From Pseudomonas mandelii (lineage in GTDB: Bacteria; Pseudomonadota; Gammaproteobacteria; Pseudomonadales; Pseudomonadaceae): 64,000 nt of DNA. The position numbers and the translations under genes were made by a program. Of the stretch, positions 38,783 to 47,324 are shown piece after piece. The first letter of the stretch is position 1. Each line of letters begins with the position of its first letter. The stretch is from contig NZ_RCZA01000004.1 in NCBI RefSeq assembly GCF_006438925.1, positions 372,001 to 436,000 on the forward strand, given 5' to 3'. The notes below the pieces were generated by a model. It worked only from the letters and a program-made list of their open reading frames with translations. It had not been told where the DNA came from and did no database searches.

Positions 38783-39120
38783 TTTGAGAAGAGAGCAAGC
38801 CTACAACGCTTTGCTAAGCGATGCGGGCGTCGTGTGATTCTTATCTGCGCTGAAGATAAATTGGAGCGAGGTCTACAAAAGACTACTGATCTAGCCATTA
38901 TAATCAATTGAATAATCTCTGCTCTCCGCCAGAGGGCGAGGACTTTGTGCGTAGCTTTGTAGGCTCAGCAACCTCTAGCTGATACTTTAGTTAATTCGGG
39001 GGAGGGGCAGGCGGCCAAGCAAAATAATTCATGTCTTACTTGGCTATGCAGTGTCTCAAATATCGACATTGCCCATCATTGAGAATTACAGTGTTAGTCT
39101 TCAAGCGGTTCGTTTTTAAA
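38783..39120. other. Gene-poor gap with a repeat copy
   Basis: 338 bp without a credible gene. It contains copy A of the repeat described at 38928-38983 and a GGGGGAGGGGCAGGCGG tract at about 39000. Confidence 0.5.
38928..38983. repeat. Degenerate ~55-bp repeat, copy A
   Basis: CCAGAGGGCGAGGACTTTGT...CAACCTCTAGCTGATAC resembles copy B at 39967-40022 (CTAGAGGGTGAGGGTTTCGC...GCCTCTGGCTAATGCC). Together with the repeated small-gene tail it points to an old segment duplication. Confidence 0.6.
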
Positions 39121-39666
39121 TCAAGAGAGTTGAATTTCACTCTTCTGCATTTTGGTCTGGATCTTAGGTAGTTTTTCCAAATTAAAAGATTTTATCTCGG
39201 GGGCCCCATGTAAACTTAAAAAATATCCTTTGATATTTAATGCTTCAGAAATTTCAGATACCAACCAATGGTGAAAATGGTACAAAGAGTCAGCAAGATG
39301 ATGTCCGCCTCTCCTCGTTTCCTTTCGTGTCTTGAGCAGGGTGTAAAAATATACGGTTTCACCATCTAGTAGTGCGGAGTCGCAGTGGTTGTAATTAGTG
39401 CGTAACATACAGACGTCCCCTTCAATATCTGATATTAAGGTGAACTCGCTCTGCACGACACCTTTCGTAGTATCAGTGAGTGCCTTGATCCTGGTGCATC
39501 CAGTTGAGGGTGTATAGGGTTTTCTAAATAATCTTAAGGAAAGGGTTGGATTGATCACGGGATTATAAGTAAAGTCAATTTTGATAGGCTTGCCCATCAA
39601 GTTCTTCGTGTTGTCATTAAGTTGGAAGCAATCGGATGTGTTATTGCAGTGAATTGTTAGGCTCAT
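39121..39666 (-). CDS. Hypothetical protein, 181 aa
   Basis: A soluble-looking 181-aa protein (MSLTIHCNNTSDCFQLND...) with four early to middle Cys residues, a strand-rich first half and a His-rich patch GGHHLADSLYHFHHWL. No signal peptide or membrane segment is seen. It stands alone on the minus strand with AT-rich codons. I do not recognise a family. Confidence 0.6.
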   Translation of the reverse strand: MSLTIHCNNTSDCFQLNDNTKNLMGKPIKIDFTYNPVINPTLSLRLFRKPYTPSTGCTRIKALTDTTKGVVQSEFTLISDIEGDVCMLRTNYNHCDSALLDGETVYFYTLLKTRKETRRGGHHLADSLYHFHHWLVSEISEALNIKGYFLSLHGAPEIKSFNLEKLPKIQTKMQKSEIQLS

Positions 39667-39966
39667 GGAGTATCATCTTTTTATTGTTGTCATATTAGTA
39701 TAAGCTCATGTAATATTTAAATCAATAACTCGTGCGTCTCGCTGCTTGCTCTTTTTAAATATTTGGTGATAGAGCTAAAGGCTCAAGGACTTTCAGTTTT
39801 AGCGGGGGAGGGTGTGGCGTGGGAATTGCGTTTGTTTAAGGCGATGATAAACAAAGGTCGGATCAGTTAATGCTTGTTTCAAAGATCTCGTCTGTCCAGT
39901 GATAATGCATATATCCACACTGCGAGTGGCAAACTAATAACCGCGCTGTTTATCTAAAATATATTC

Positions 39967-40022
39967 TCACCTAGAGGGTGAGGGTTTCGCACGCAGCGAC
40001 ATAAGCTGCCTCTGGCTAATGC
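39967..40022. repeat. Degenerate ~55-bp repeat, copy B
   Basis: The partner of 38928-38983 in the same orientation, sharing AGAGGG[TC]GAGG and CTCT[AG]GCT[GA]AT cores. Confidence 0.6.
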
Positions 40023-40093
40023 CTAGATTGGGTGAAAGTTAATCTAGGAATCTAAACGAAATCACCGGAGTTCCTCCGCAGATGCATTGGCGT

Positions 40094-40171
40094 ATGCATG
40101 CAGAATCAGTCGAAGATCTACACGTGATAAGTGCGTCTTTGGAGTTTTCACAGCCATATAGAGAGAAGTGA
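40094..40171 (+). pseudogene. Broken copy of the 75-aa gene (3' end only)
   Basis: Encodes MHAESVEDLHVISASLEFSQ and five more residues to TGA. The core EDLHxISxSL matches the tail of the protein at 38555-38782. The 5' part is not recognisable. Confidence 0.55.
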
Positions 40172-40310
40172 ATTTACGCCAGGTGTTCGAAGGGCTTCGA
40201 GTGATGCCGCCCTTGCGTCAATTATGAAAAATGAGAGTGCTGAATTTATAGATTATAGATGAGTGCGTTCCTTCGCTTACTGGATAACCAGCTGAAGATA
40301 GCTCCACAAA

Positions 40311-41543
40311 TTAACAATCATCACAATCATAAAAATTATACATCTGAAAACAGACTCCCAGCAGACGAGTGAGGGTTTCACTCACCGCTCTGTAAGCATC
40401 CTCTCGCGGGTACAAAGATTGTGAAAAGGGCAACCCATCCACACGAACCAAGACCTTAATTCCAGTGGGGAAAGCAATGCCGCTTTGAATCATATGCTGC
40501 ACAATAGGGTGCGTTATTTCATAGGACGTGGCACATACCGAACCACAAGGCCAATCAGGCTCTCCATGGTTGGTGAAATATGTATGCATCGCATCCGTAC
40601 CATCCTTTGCCGCCTCTATCATCGCCGCGGCAATTTTCGCGTCAGTCTTGGCATCGAACTCAGTCAATGTATTGACCGCTTTCACTATTGCGTTGCTATG
40701 CTTCTGCTCTACCTCTTCTATCGTTAATGACTGATCCAGTACGCCATCAATTTCATCAGTTATTATGATGCTTGTATCCAACAGTCTTTGAATCGAAAAA
40801 GGAACACCAGAGCAGTTGATCTGTGCGTGATAAAGTCCGGTTACCTGATTTTGGATGGTCTCTGCGCAATCCCGACTATCCACTATTATATAGGCTGTGG
40901 AAAAATAGCAGTTTTCTTCGGGGCCTGCGAATAACCTTAGCGCAGGGAGCTGCAATTTTCTATAAGGCGACCACAGTGAGTTATAGAGAGTTATGGGGGC
41001 GGCGGTCTCTATTGCGGTAACTTGCCAATACAGCGGTTTCTTTTGGAACAGGTCTTCTACGAGCGGTGGGCGAATTCTACGATTTGCATAAGAGATCACC
41101 TCGTATTCGATTGCTTCCACTAGAGTGTATCGGTCCCATTCATATAAGTATTCAGCTACGCCGGTCTCCTCCATATTGCCAATGATTGGCGTGGGCTCGA
41201 AACGCGCTCCAGCAACGATAAGTTCTTTCTCCAGCAAAGCTATTGCAAAGCGTGCGCTTGGAGGTTCTCCTGGCAGAGCGCTTTCTCTTGTTGGGTAAAT
41301 ACCACCTATTGAGAAACGCAAAGCAGCGTCATGGTTGACACCAACGGAATCGCCCCGAACTAGGGGGCATATCGGAGATAGCCCCCCAAAGGTTACGACT
41401 GATGATAGGACTTCGAAGGCCACTCCTTCGTCGTCTAGGTGTAAGTAATTGCTCACCTCGTGATACCACCTGGGTACGGTTTCACTGTCAATGTCCACGT
41501 TGAGGTCATGGAAGTGATGCAGCATCCAGGTGGTGTTGTTCAT
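40311..41543 (-). CDS. Hypothetical 410-aa protein of a three-gene unit
   Basis: The last gene of a three-gene minus-strand unit; its ATG overlaps the stop of the 155-aa gene by 4 bp. It is a soluble 410-aa protein (MNNTTWMLHHFHDLNVDIDSE) with a mixed first half, a helical region around 275-330 (IEEVEQKHSNAIVKAVNTLTEFDAKTDAKIAAAMIEAAKDG) and a Cys/aromatic tail (CFQMYNFYDCDDC). No membrane segment or known catalytic motif was found. The tail could bind metal. Function is unknown; coupling to two paralogous small proteins suggests that they work together. Confidence 0.72.
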   Translation of the reverse strand: MNNTTWMLHHFHDLNVDIDSETVPRWYHEVSNYLHLDDEGVAFEVLSSVVTFGGLSPICPLVRGDSVGVNHDAALRFSIGGIYPTRESALPGEPPSARFAIALLEKELIVAGARFEPTPIIGNMEETGVAEYLYEWDRYTLVEAIEYEVISYANRRIRPPLVEDLFQKKPLYWQVTAIETAAPITLYNSLWSPYRKLQLPALRLFAGPEENCYFSTAYIIVDSRDCAETIQNQVTGLYHAQINCSGVPFSIQRLLDTSIIITDEIDGVLDQSLTIEEVEQKHSNAIVKAVNTLTEFDAKTDAKIAAAMIEAAKDGTDAMHTYFTNHGEPDWPCGSVCATSYEITHPIVQHMIQSGIAFPTGIKVLVRVDGLPFSQSLYPREDAYRAVSETLTRLLGVCFQMYNFYDCDDC

Positions 41544-42007
41544 TTCGCTCTTTGATCCTCTAACACTGCATCAATGTATTTGTTAGTAGTTGGCGACGAC
41601 GAGTGTGTTAGCAGACGCTCAATAAAGGACGGATTGTTGTCGAGCGTTGTCGACCAATAGATTTGAAATGCTGCCAGCTGGCGCGCCGAGAGGACGACAG
41701 TGCTCGGTTTTTTCGGCGCCAGCGGAGGAGGGGATTTAATAATTGCCAGCACGTACCTCAGCGCCTTCTGAAAATCCTGATCGGAAATGCAATTTGCATC
41801 AGTTTGCGTGCTGTTGAATGAAATTATTTCATGGATGCTGTACATGCGTATATCACGCCATTTGATGCTATTGTGCTTCATAAAGTCATGGCATAACTTT
41901 AGGCAAAACTTGAGGGGCACTGCATGTTCCGGAGTGAGCTTACATTCCGCCATAATGAGGCGCACGCCTTCGCGATGGATGAGAGGATAGGCTCGTTGAT
42001 TGCTCAT
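41540..42007 (-). CDS. Hypothetical 155-aa protein, paralogue of the upstream gene
   Basis: The middle gene of the three-gene unit. It aligns with the gene before it: KFCLKLCHDFMKHNSIKWRD / IHCLNLCSEYITANKLTLRK, then EIISF..TQTD / EIITF..SKTD, DQDFQKAL / HQDLTKPL, and IIKSPPP / AIEAPPR. The two Cys of the CLxLC motif are shared. It is helical with no membrane segment. Family and function are not recognised. Confidence 0.7.
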   Translation of the reverse strand: MSNQRAYPLIHREGVRLIMAECKLTPEHAVPLKFCLKLCHDFMKHNSIKWRDIRMYSIHEIISFNSTQTDANCISDQDFQKALRYVLAIIKSPPPLAPKKPSTVVLSARQLAAFQIYWSTTLDNNPSFIERLLTHSSSPTTNKYIDAVLEDQRAK

Positions 42008-42010
42008 TTT

Positions 42011-42544
42011 TTATCTCGGCTTCGTTATTAGATTTATGGAGGCTGCTGACGTCGTAGCACGCACAGCCCCTAATCGGCGCCTACAACAGGCTCGTCGAAA
42101 TGAGGCAGCCGCCAAGTGGAACTGTTCATTTTTTTTGCGTTCCATTGTTTCTCCATCAGTTCCATCGGTGTGCCGTAGCGATGCTCCCTGCTCTAGCATA
42201 TAGCGGAGATACGCAAAGGTGTCATGTTCACGACTATGGGAGCCGAACTTTTCTCTTGGCGGGGCCTCGATAGCTTTAAGCAACCACGTTAGAGGTTTAG
42301 TGAGATCTTGGTGCTCCAAATAAGAAGTGTCGGTTTTGCTCTTGGCAAATGTAATTATTTCTTCCATATGTCCGACATCTATCTTGCGCAAAGTTAGCTT
42401 GTTAGCAGTGATATATTCGCTGCACAGATTCAAGCAATGTATGTATATGTTGGTTTGGGCTAGCTCGCGGTAACGCTTGTCCGCGATGGCTATAACGCTT
42501 GCTGGGTGGAGGCCATGATTGGAATGTGGAGTAAATGTTTTCAT
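42011..42544 (-). CDS. Hypothetical 177-aa protein, first gene of the three-gene unit
   Basis: The first gene of the unit, 3 bp before the next start. The ATG at 42544 (MKTFTPHSNHG) is chosen because AGGGACAGTGAG precedes it and because it places the CLNLC motif at the same distance from the N-terminus as in the 155-aa paralogue; a longer frame starts at 42619. The C-terminus is basic (FRRACCRRRLGAVRATTS), unlike the paralogue. Function unknown. Confidence 0.68.
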   Translation of the reverse strand: MKTFTPHSNHGLHPASVIAIADKRYRELAQTNIYIHCLNLCSEYITANKLTLRKIDVGHMEEIITFAKSKTDTSYLEHQDLTKPLTWLLKAIEAPPREKFGSHSREHDTFAYLRYMLEQGASLRHTDGTDGETMERKKNEQFHLAAASFRRACCRRRLGAVRATTSAASINLITKPR

Positions 42545-42987
42545 CTCACTGTCCCTGCATTGATTGGAAGGGTGAGCTATATAACAGTCCAGAAACTTCG
42601 CGCAGTCAAGACGTGACAAAGCGAGAAAAATGATCAGTTTTTTCTGTGAACATTAGAGTTGTGGTTGTTTTGTAATAGTGTGATTTTGTATGAATTACTT
42701 AAGTCATTGATTGCTATAAGTAGTTAGGGTCGGTCGTTTTTTAAGCTTCGGAGGCGAGGGGCAAAGTGTTTATGTGGTAAACATATTGCTATCTTAGAGA
42801 AGTGTTGCTTGCACAGATAAGTGATGTAATTGCGACGAACGGTATGTTCTTTGAAGACTGTTCACAGATCACTTATTGTTTCTTGAAATTTGGACTCAAA
42901 TGCATTTCCTGAAGCCTAGCCAACGCGGAAGGCACGACTCAAAGCGTTGGCACAGTTGCGCCCTGCGCGTCATAAAAAACGCGAAGC
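42545..42987. other. AT-rich gap upstream of the three-gene unit
   Basis: 443 bp between two minus-strand genes. It probably holds the promoter of the three-gene unit and the end of the HTH gene transcript. No clear terminator or RNA was seen. Confidence 0.45.
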
Positions 42988-43299
42988 TCACTTTTCCTCG
43001 GTCCAAAGACCCAGCGCCGCCAAGTCCATTCTGGCCTCAAGGAGTAATTGCAGCATCGAGTCATCGGAGGATTGGGCGTAGGTGAGAAGGAGTAGCGCCA
43101 AGGGATGGACCTCCAAAGCCGCTGCAATCTCATCGATTTTTGCCAGGGTGGGGCTCTTATGCCCCAGTTCGAGAGCCGAGTAGTACGTTCGGCCGGTTGC
43201 CTTCGAATAGACCTCGTGCATCCTCAGGTCCTTGCTTTTCCGAATCGCCCTTAGCGCGATGCCAAAGTGAGCCTTTTTCTTGTCTACGTCTGACGACAT
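42988..43299 (-). CDS. Xre-family HTH regulator
   Basis: A 103-aa Cro/CI-type regulator. The HTH covers about residues 12-68 (FGIALRAIRKSKDLRMHEVYSKATG, YYSALELGHKSPTLAKIDEIAAAL). A short helical C-terminus (SSDDSMLQLLLEARMDLAALG) may mediate dimers. GGGGTGG precedes the ATG. It is divergent from the 147/149-aa pair with a 102-bp gap that carries the palindrome CCCTATAGGG (43356-43365), a candidate operator. Confidence 0.88.
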   Translation of the reverse strand: MSSDVDKKKAHFGIALRAIRKSKDLRMHEVYSKATGRTYYSALELGHKSPTLAKIDEIAAALEVHPLALLLLTYAQSSDDSMLQLLLEARMDLAALGLWTEEK

Positions 43300-43355
43300 T
43301 TTCCACCCCTAGCAAAAGGTATGGATAGGGCCAGAATCCGTGGTAATCTTCGACT

Positions 43356-43365
43356 CCCTATAGGG
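43356..43365. promoter_or_regulatory. Palindrome in the Xre divergent gap
   Basis: CCCTATAGGG followed by TGC is a perfect palindrome between the divergent Xre gene and the plus-strand pair. A related CCCTATGAAGGGTGC lies at 47112-47127. It is a candidate operator for the Xre protein. Confidence 0.4.
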
Positions 43366-43401
43366 TGCTTTTTCACATTTTTTTAGTTATGGTGATATTA
43401 T

Positions 43402-43845
43402 ATGTTCATAACCCATGAGAAATTTCGTAATCTGTTTTCGAATTTGATGGATGACGATCTGTATTCTTGGAGATTGGTCAGCCACAACAATGCATTCACT
43501 TGGCTTTATGTTTGCAATGAGGTTTTGGTCCCGACCGGGTCGGACGTTATTCCGGCTGTAAAGCACCTCATGATGCATGACCCCTTACAGCTGGACACGC
43601 TGATAGAGGCCCAGTCGGAAATAGGTAGAGTCCTCAGTGTTCTGCTCATGAGGGCTCCTGCTCAAGGTGGAACTCAATACCGTCCGTGCACGGTCCAGCG
43701 CGTGCTGAGATTCAAATCTGAGTCGGGAGATCCGCGACACGTTTATGAGATTGACGACAAAACCAGCTGCTACTCACATGGAAAGCCTCTAGCAGGGGAT
43801 GAGTTGAAAGTCGTATTCGATGCAGGCAATCTCGGTGTTTGTTAA
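43402..43845 (+). CDS. Hypothetical 147-aa protein
   Basis: A 147-aa soluble protein (MFITHEKFRNLFSNLMDDDLYSWRLVSH). It starts after GGTGAT and overlaps the next gene by 26 bp. No known domain was recognised. It lies in the plus-strand group with an AbrB-like gene and, 1 kb on, the 672-aa nuclease, all under possible control of the divergent Xre gene. Confidence 0.65.
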   Translation: MFITHEKFRNLFSNLMDDDLYSWRLVSHNNAFTWLYVCNEVLVPTGSDVIPAVKHLMMHDPLQLDTLIEAQSEIGRVLSVLLMRAPAQGGTQYRPCTVQRVLRFKSESGDPRHVYEIDDKTSCYSHGKPLAGDELKVVFDAGNLGVC

Positions 43846-44269
43846 ATGCGGTGAAGCCACGCTCCGGTTGCTGAGGAACGCTCGCTCGTGGATAAATGGC
43901 GTGTTGACCGAGTTGCTGCGTGACAAGGACATGGCCCCTAACGCAGGGAAGGGCATTCATGTGTCGAAGGAGGGGGCACTCTCCGTAGATTTTGAGGACA
44001 TACAAAAATCCGCCGGCTACCAAGAGGCACTCCGAAGGGGCGACCAGGTCCTTTCGGCTGAGTATCGGCCCCTGCACTTAAGAAACCAGCGTTCGACGGA
44101 AGCTCCCAAGTGGATTATCCAGTGCGCGAAGGCTACCAGCGACTGCGATTCCTTGAGCATCTCACTACCGTCCAGCCTGGCTGATTCCTTAGATGTGAGC
44201 GAGGGCGACGCATTAGTAGTAACAGCACTGAAGTCAGGCGTGGTTGAAATGCGTAAATCTCGGCCGTAA
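43820..44269 (+). CDS. Protein with C-terminal AbrB/SpoVT-like DNA-binding domain
   Basis: A 149-aa protein. The last ~45 residues (DSLSISLPSSLADSLDVSEGDALVV..., GVVEMRKS) fit the swapped-hairpin AbrB pattern (S-x-x-I-x-[IL]-P ... GD). The first 100 residues are unlike known antitoxins. It overlaps the preceding frame by 26 bp. AbrB-type domains often occur in antitoxins or regulators, and the 147-aa partner could be the matching component. That pairing is inference. Confidence 0.62.
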   Translation: MQAISVFVKCGEATLRLLRNARSWINGVLTELLRDKDMAPNAGKGIHVSKEGALSVDFEDIQKSAGYQEALRRGDQVLSAEYRPLHLRNQRSTEAPKWIIQCAKATSDCDSLSISLPSSLADSLDVSEGDALVVTALKSGVVEMRKSRP

Positions 44270-44895
44270 CCGGTAGAACTGAAATGCCCCCTGTTCAGCG
44301 CATCCACTCGCGTTCCCTTCAGTACATGGATAGATAGGCGGGCACATTGAAGGTTCCAGTGCCATTTGTGGCTCAACACAAGGCAGGCTGGGCGCACAGG
44401 TGCAAGGAGTGCCTAAAGCTCTATGCGATTTATAATGGACAGGTATCGCATCTTCAAAATTTTGTGAGTGTAATCGCCAGGTGATTGGATTGTTTTTGAC
44501 ATTTGGTAGCTGCTACGCGGCGGTGCCGGAATGTACTCACTTGGGAGGTGGCAGGACTTGGATCCTATTTTGGGCCTATGGCAGGGGGCATGGAAAAACA
44601 GCGCCCCTCATACCCACGCTCAAAGAGCTTGCAAATCCTGCTCCGAGACCTAGGCGAGCAACGTAGGCGGTGAGATCGAAGTGATCGCAGAGAATGCGGG
44701 CTTCATAGGACAGGGGTTGGCTGGGTTCTGGAGCATTGGTTTAGGGGACTGGGTTTTCACGAGCTGTTGCCAGCCCCATCGGATCATAGATTTTACGGCC
44801 TCAAGTAGCGCGCGCCTTCACAATAAGTTGAGTGGAGGTAGTGATGTCAAAGTGCTAGATTTCGCTCTCAAATTTACTAAGGATTTGGGGAAGTT
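44270..44895. other. Gene-poor 626-bp gap before the 672-aa gene
   Basis: It contains only short frames without good starts. The frame of the 672-aa gene is closed by a TAA 15 bp before its ATG, so the gene does not extend back. It may be decayed sequence from an older insertion. Confidence 0.5.
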
Positions 44896-46914
44896 ATGGA
44901 CACTTTGGCCTTCGTTACGATCTGTGACGAGTTTTTCAACAGCTACGAAGCCGCAGAATCCCGCACCAGAAATGGTTATGAAAAGGTATATGAGAAAGCC
45001 AGGCAGCAGATTAGCGATGCCCGTCAGGTGCTTGAGGCAGTAATTTACCTGCGACAAAAGCTTGTAATCCTGAATCACCACAAGAAACTGGATTACTCCA
45101 AATATACCCCAGTGTTGGACTCTATCCGTGACGTCGCTAGAAAGGAGTTGGACCCTAGTTTCACTGCATTGACTGAGACTAACTGGGATGAACTGACCAG
45201 AGTAATCATAGAGAATCGCAAAGAGCTTCACTATTTTGAAAGCGAAACACATCCTCAGCTTGAGAGTAAGCTCCATACGTTCGCCCACTCGTACCTTAGG
45301 CTCAGAAATTTTGGTGTTGAATTTATCGAAGACGACTATAAATTTTACATATCGGACAATAGTTATGAGTTGATCAATAATGAGATTGATCGGATTTGCC
45401 GTGAGTATGGAGGAGAGGAACTGTTAAGCGCCTTGGCGGATCGTCTTGGGCGAACATACAACGCCATTACTGGTCGATTCATGGAGTATCGACAAGTTTC
45501 AATGGGGACAACGGAAGTGCACGCGGCAATGCCATTCGGCTACCTCATGGCAATCGCATCAAAGTGTGCGGGTACTCGTGGAAATACGAATCCTGGACTT
45601 TTAGATCGTTTGTTGATTCTGATAGCGGATATTATAGTTGTTTATGAGATACAACCTTACAGTCAGTATGAGGCGATGTATATCAGTGAGGAGGGGCTTA
45701 TTGAGTTTATTAGAACTAATATTCTGTATGACAGTTTTGTTGGTGTCGCGCAGACGAAAGCTAGTTATGCGTCGTCCCTGATTAGGTTCTTGCAGGCTAA
45801 ATTTGATGGGGCTAGATACGAATCATTTGGCGTGCCAGTCAAGGATGTCACCAGGGTTGCGCTTGCGTTAATTTCTAAAGCCGAGACTAAAAAATTTACG
45901 ACTGTTAGTGCCAAAGACCTTGCATTAAAAACAAGAATGCCAGAATTTAAAGTCGCAGCGGCAATGGACGAGTTGTTAAGTGTAGCTTCTGGAGTCGTAA
46001 ATTCGGGTTTACAATTTCCGCCTTCGAGTATGGATATAGATCATTATTTTAAGCCGGCAATAAAGATTGGAAAAATTTATAAGGTTTTCCCTAAAAGTAT
46101 CGCGTCACTGGGTTGTGTTAACACAGTATGTGCATCCATTGCTCTTCCAAATGGTAAATGGGCAAATGAAATTGATAGTGAGCTAGGCTATGCCATCGAA
46201 GAGTATCTTCGAGGAGCTTTCCTCGATAAGGGTATAAGCATTGCCTATGGCGACCGCTTAGGTGGCGACTCCGATCTCGAAGTGGATTTGTTGTGCGAGA
46301 CTGACGAAGCTATTTATATATTTGAGATGAAAAAGAAGGGACTCACTCGCCAGGCTCAATCTGGAGATCAAAGCAAGATTTTGGCGGATCTCGCCGATAG
46401 TGTTCTTGCATCCCATTTTCAAGCCATGCGTATCGAAAACGTGCTAAAAAATAATGATTCCTTACAGCTTGTTCACAAAGGGGTCAAGAAAACTGTTTGC
46501 TTGAACAACCGGCAGGTGCAACGAATTTCTGTGAGTCTTCCTGATTTTGGTGCATTACAAGATAAGACAGTGCTGCAACGACTTCTGACTATCGCGGCGC
46601 TCAGTAAAGCTAGTCATCCGGATAAATCTGAGGATAATAAGCTAAAAAAATGGCGGGATTATTCCGAAAAATTGAAGGATCTTGCTATGGCTAATGGCGA
46701 GCTAGGTAAGAATAGAATGCCATTCCATAACTCTCTTTTCATGAGTATACCGCAAATTATAATGCTTCTTGATAAGTCCGAAAATGCGAACGAATTTTTT
46801 AAGCATATTAAAAGTTTTATAGGGACGACGACGGGTAGTAGAGACACATATACAGAGTTTTTGAATCGCCTGACATTCCTAGACAGATGCAAGGCTGAGG
46901 GTTTGCCTGTCTGA
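44896..46914 (+). CDS. 672-aa protein with PD-(D/E)XK nuclease domain
   Basis: A large AT-rich gene. A nuclease core sits at about residues 430-510: Glu in ELGYAIEEYLRGAF, then Asp464 in SDLEVDLL and Glu477-x-Lys479 in IYIFEMKKKG, the PD-(D/E)XK order. The next stretch (QAQSGDQSKILADLADSVLASHFQAMR) gives the Gln often found in restriction-type folds. The first 400 residues are helical, without P-loop or recognised DNA-binding domain. GGGGAAG precedes the ATG. It is likely a stand-alone defence or restriction-type enzyme; no methylase is next to it. Confidence 0.75.
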   Translation: MDTLAFVTICDEFFNSYEAAESRTRNGYEKVYEKARQQISDARQVLEAVIYLRQKLVILNHHKKLDYSKYTPVLDSIRDVARKELDPSFTALTETNWDELTRVIIENRKELHYFESETHPQLESKLHTFAHSYLRLRNFGVEFIEDDYKFYISDNSYELINNEIDRICREYGGEELLSALADRLGRTYNAITGRFMEYRQVSMGTTEVHAAMPFGYLMAIASKCAGTRGNTNPGLLDRLLILIADIIVVYEIQPYSQYEAMYISEEGLIEFIRTNILYDSFVGVAQTKASYASSLIRFLQAKFDGARYESFGVPVKDVTRVALALISKAETKKFTTVSAKDLALKTRMPEFKVAAAMDELLSVASGVVNSGLQFPPSSMDIDHYFKPAIKIGKIYKVFPKSIASLGCVNTVCASIALPNGKWANEIDSELGYAIEEYLRGAFLDKGISIAYGDRLGGDSDLEVDLLCETDEAIYIFEMKKKGLTRQAQSGDQSKILADLADSVLASHFQAMRIENVLKNNDSLQLVHKGVKKTVCLNNRQVQRISVSLPDFGALQDKTVLQRLLTIAALSKASHPDKSEDNKLKKWRDYSEKLKDLAMANGELGKNRMPFHNSLFMSIPQIIMLLDKSENANEFFKHIKSFIGTTTGSRDTYTEFLNRLTFLDRCKAEGLPV

Positions 46915-47324
46915 CTCCGCGGAAGCAGGCAGGTGTTCCTGATGCTGGTTAACGGAATGATTCAATCACGGCATTAGAAAGTGGGCACCAGTTCTTGTGT
47001 TTTACCTGCGCAGTGAGCGCGAGTCACGTTTTCTTGAATTATTTCAATGGGGAAAAGCGTCATTTATTCTCGAAATTGTCTTTAGGTTTAACCAGTCATC
47101 TTCAGGCGGGCACCCTATGAAGGGTGCTTGCTATTTCAAGATTGCAACAAATCGAAGATAGATCCTGTGAAACTTTCGTTGCTACCGTAGCAAAGCAATG
47201 GAAATGCAAGCAGCGAGGTACGCGAGATCCTTCTTGGATTAGTCTCGGAGACGCGTCCAGTTATGATCGGCGGGGCTGATTAAATAGGAGTTTTAAGAAG
47301 GATCAACTGCCATCTTGGCAACTG
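46915..47324. other. Gap between convergent genes with a hairpin
   Basis: 410 bp at the meeting point of the 672-aa gene and the four-gene minus-strand operon. It contains the hairpin at 47110-47127; otherwise nothing was recognised. Confidence 0.5.
47110..47127. other. Hairpin GCACCCT-ATGA-AGGGTGC
   Basis: A perfect 7-bp stem in the convergent gap, followed only by TTGCTATTTC. It may be a weak terminator, or a protein site given its likeness to the 43356 palindrome. Confidence 0.45.

Larger units (their letters stand above)
39667..40310. other. Gene-poor gap with repeat copy B and a gene remnant
   Basis: 644 bp. It holds repeat copy B (39967-40022), the broken small-gene tail (40094-40171) and a GGGGGAGGGTGTGGCGTGGG tract near 39804. 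Nothing else was recognised. Confidence 0.5.

Noticed and set aside
44681..45043. 120-codon frame before and over the 672-aa gene
   Set aside because: It overlaps the start of a well-supported gene, has no ribosome site, and its second half is a frame-shifted shadow.
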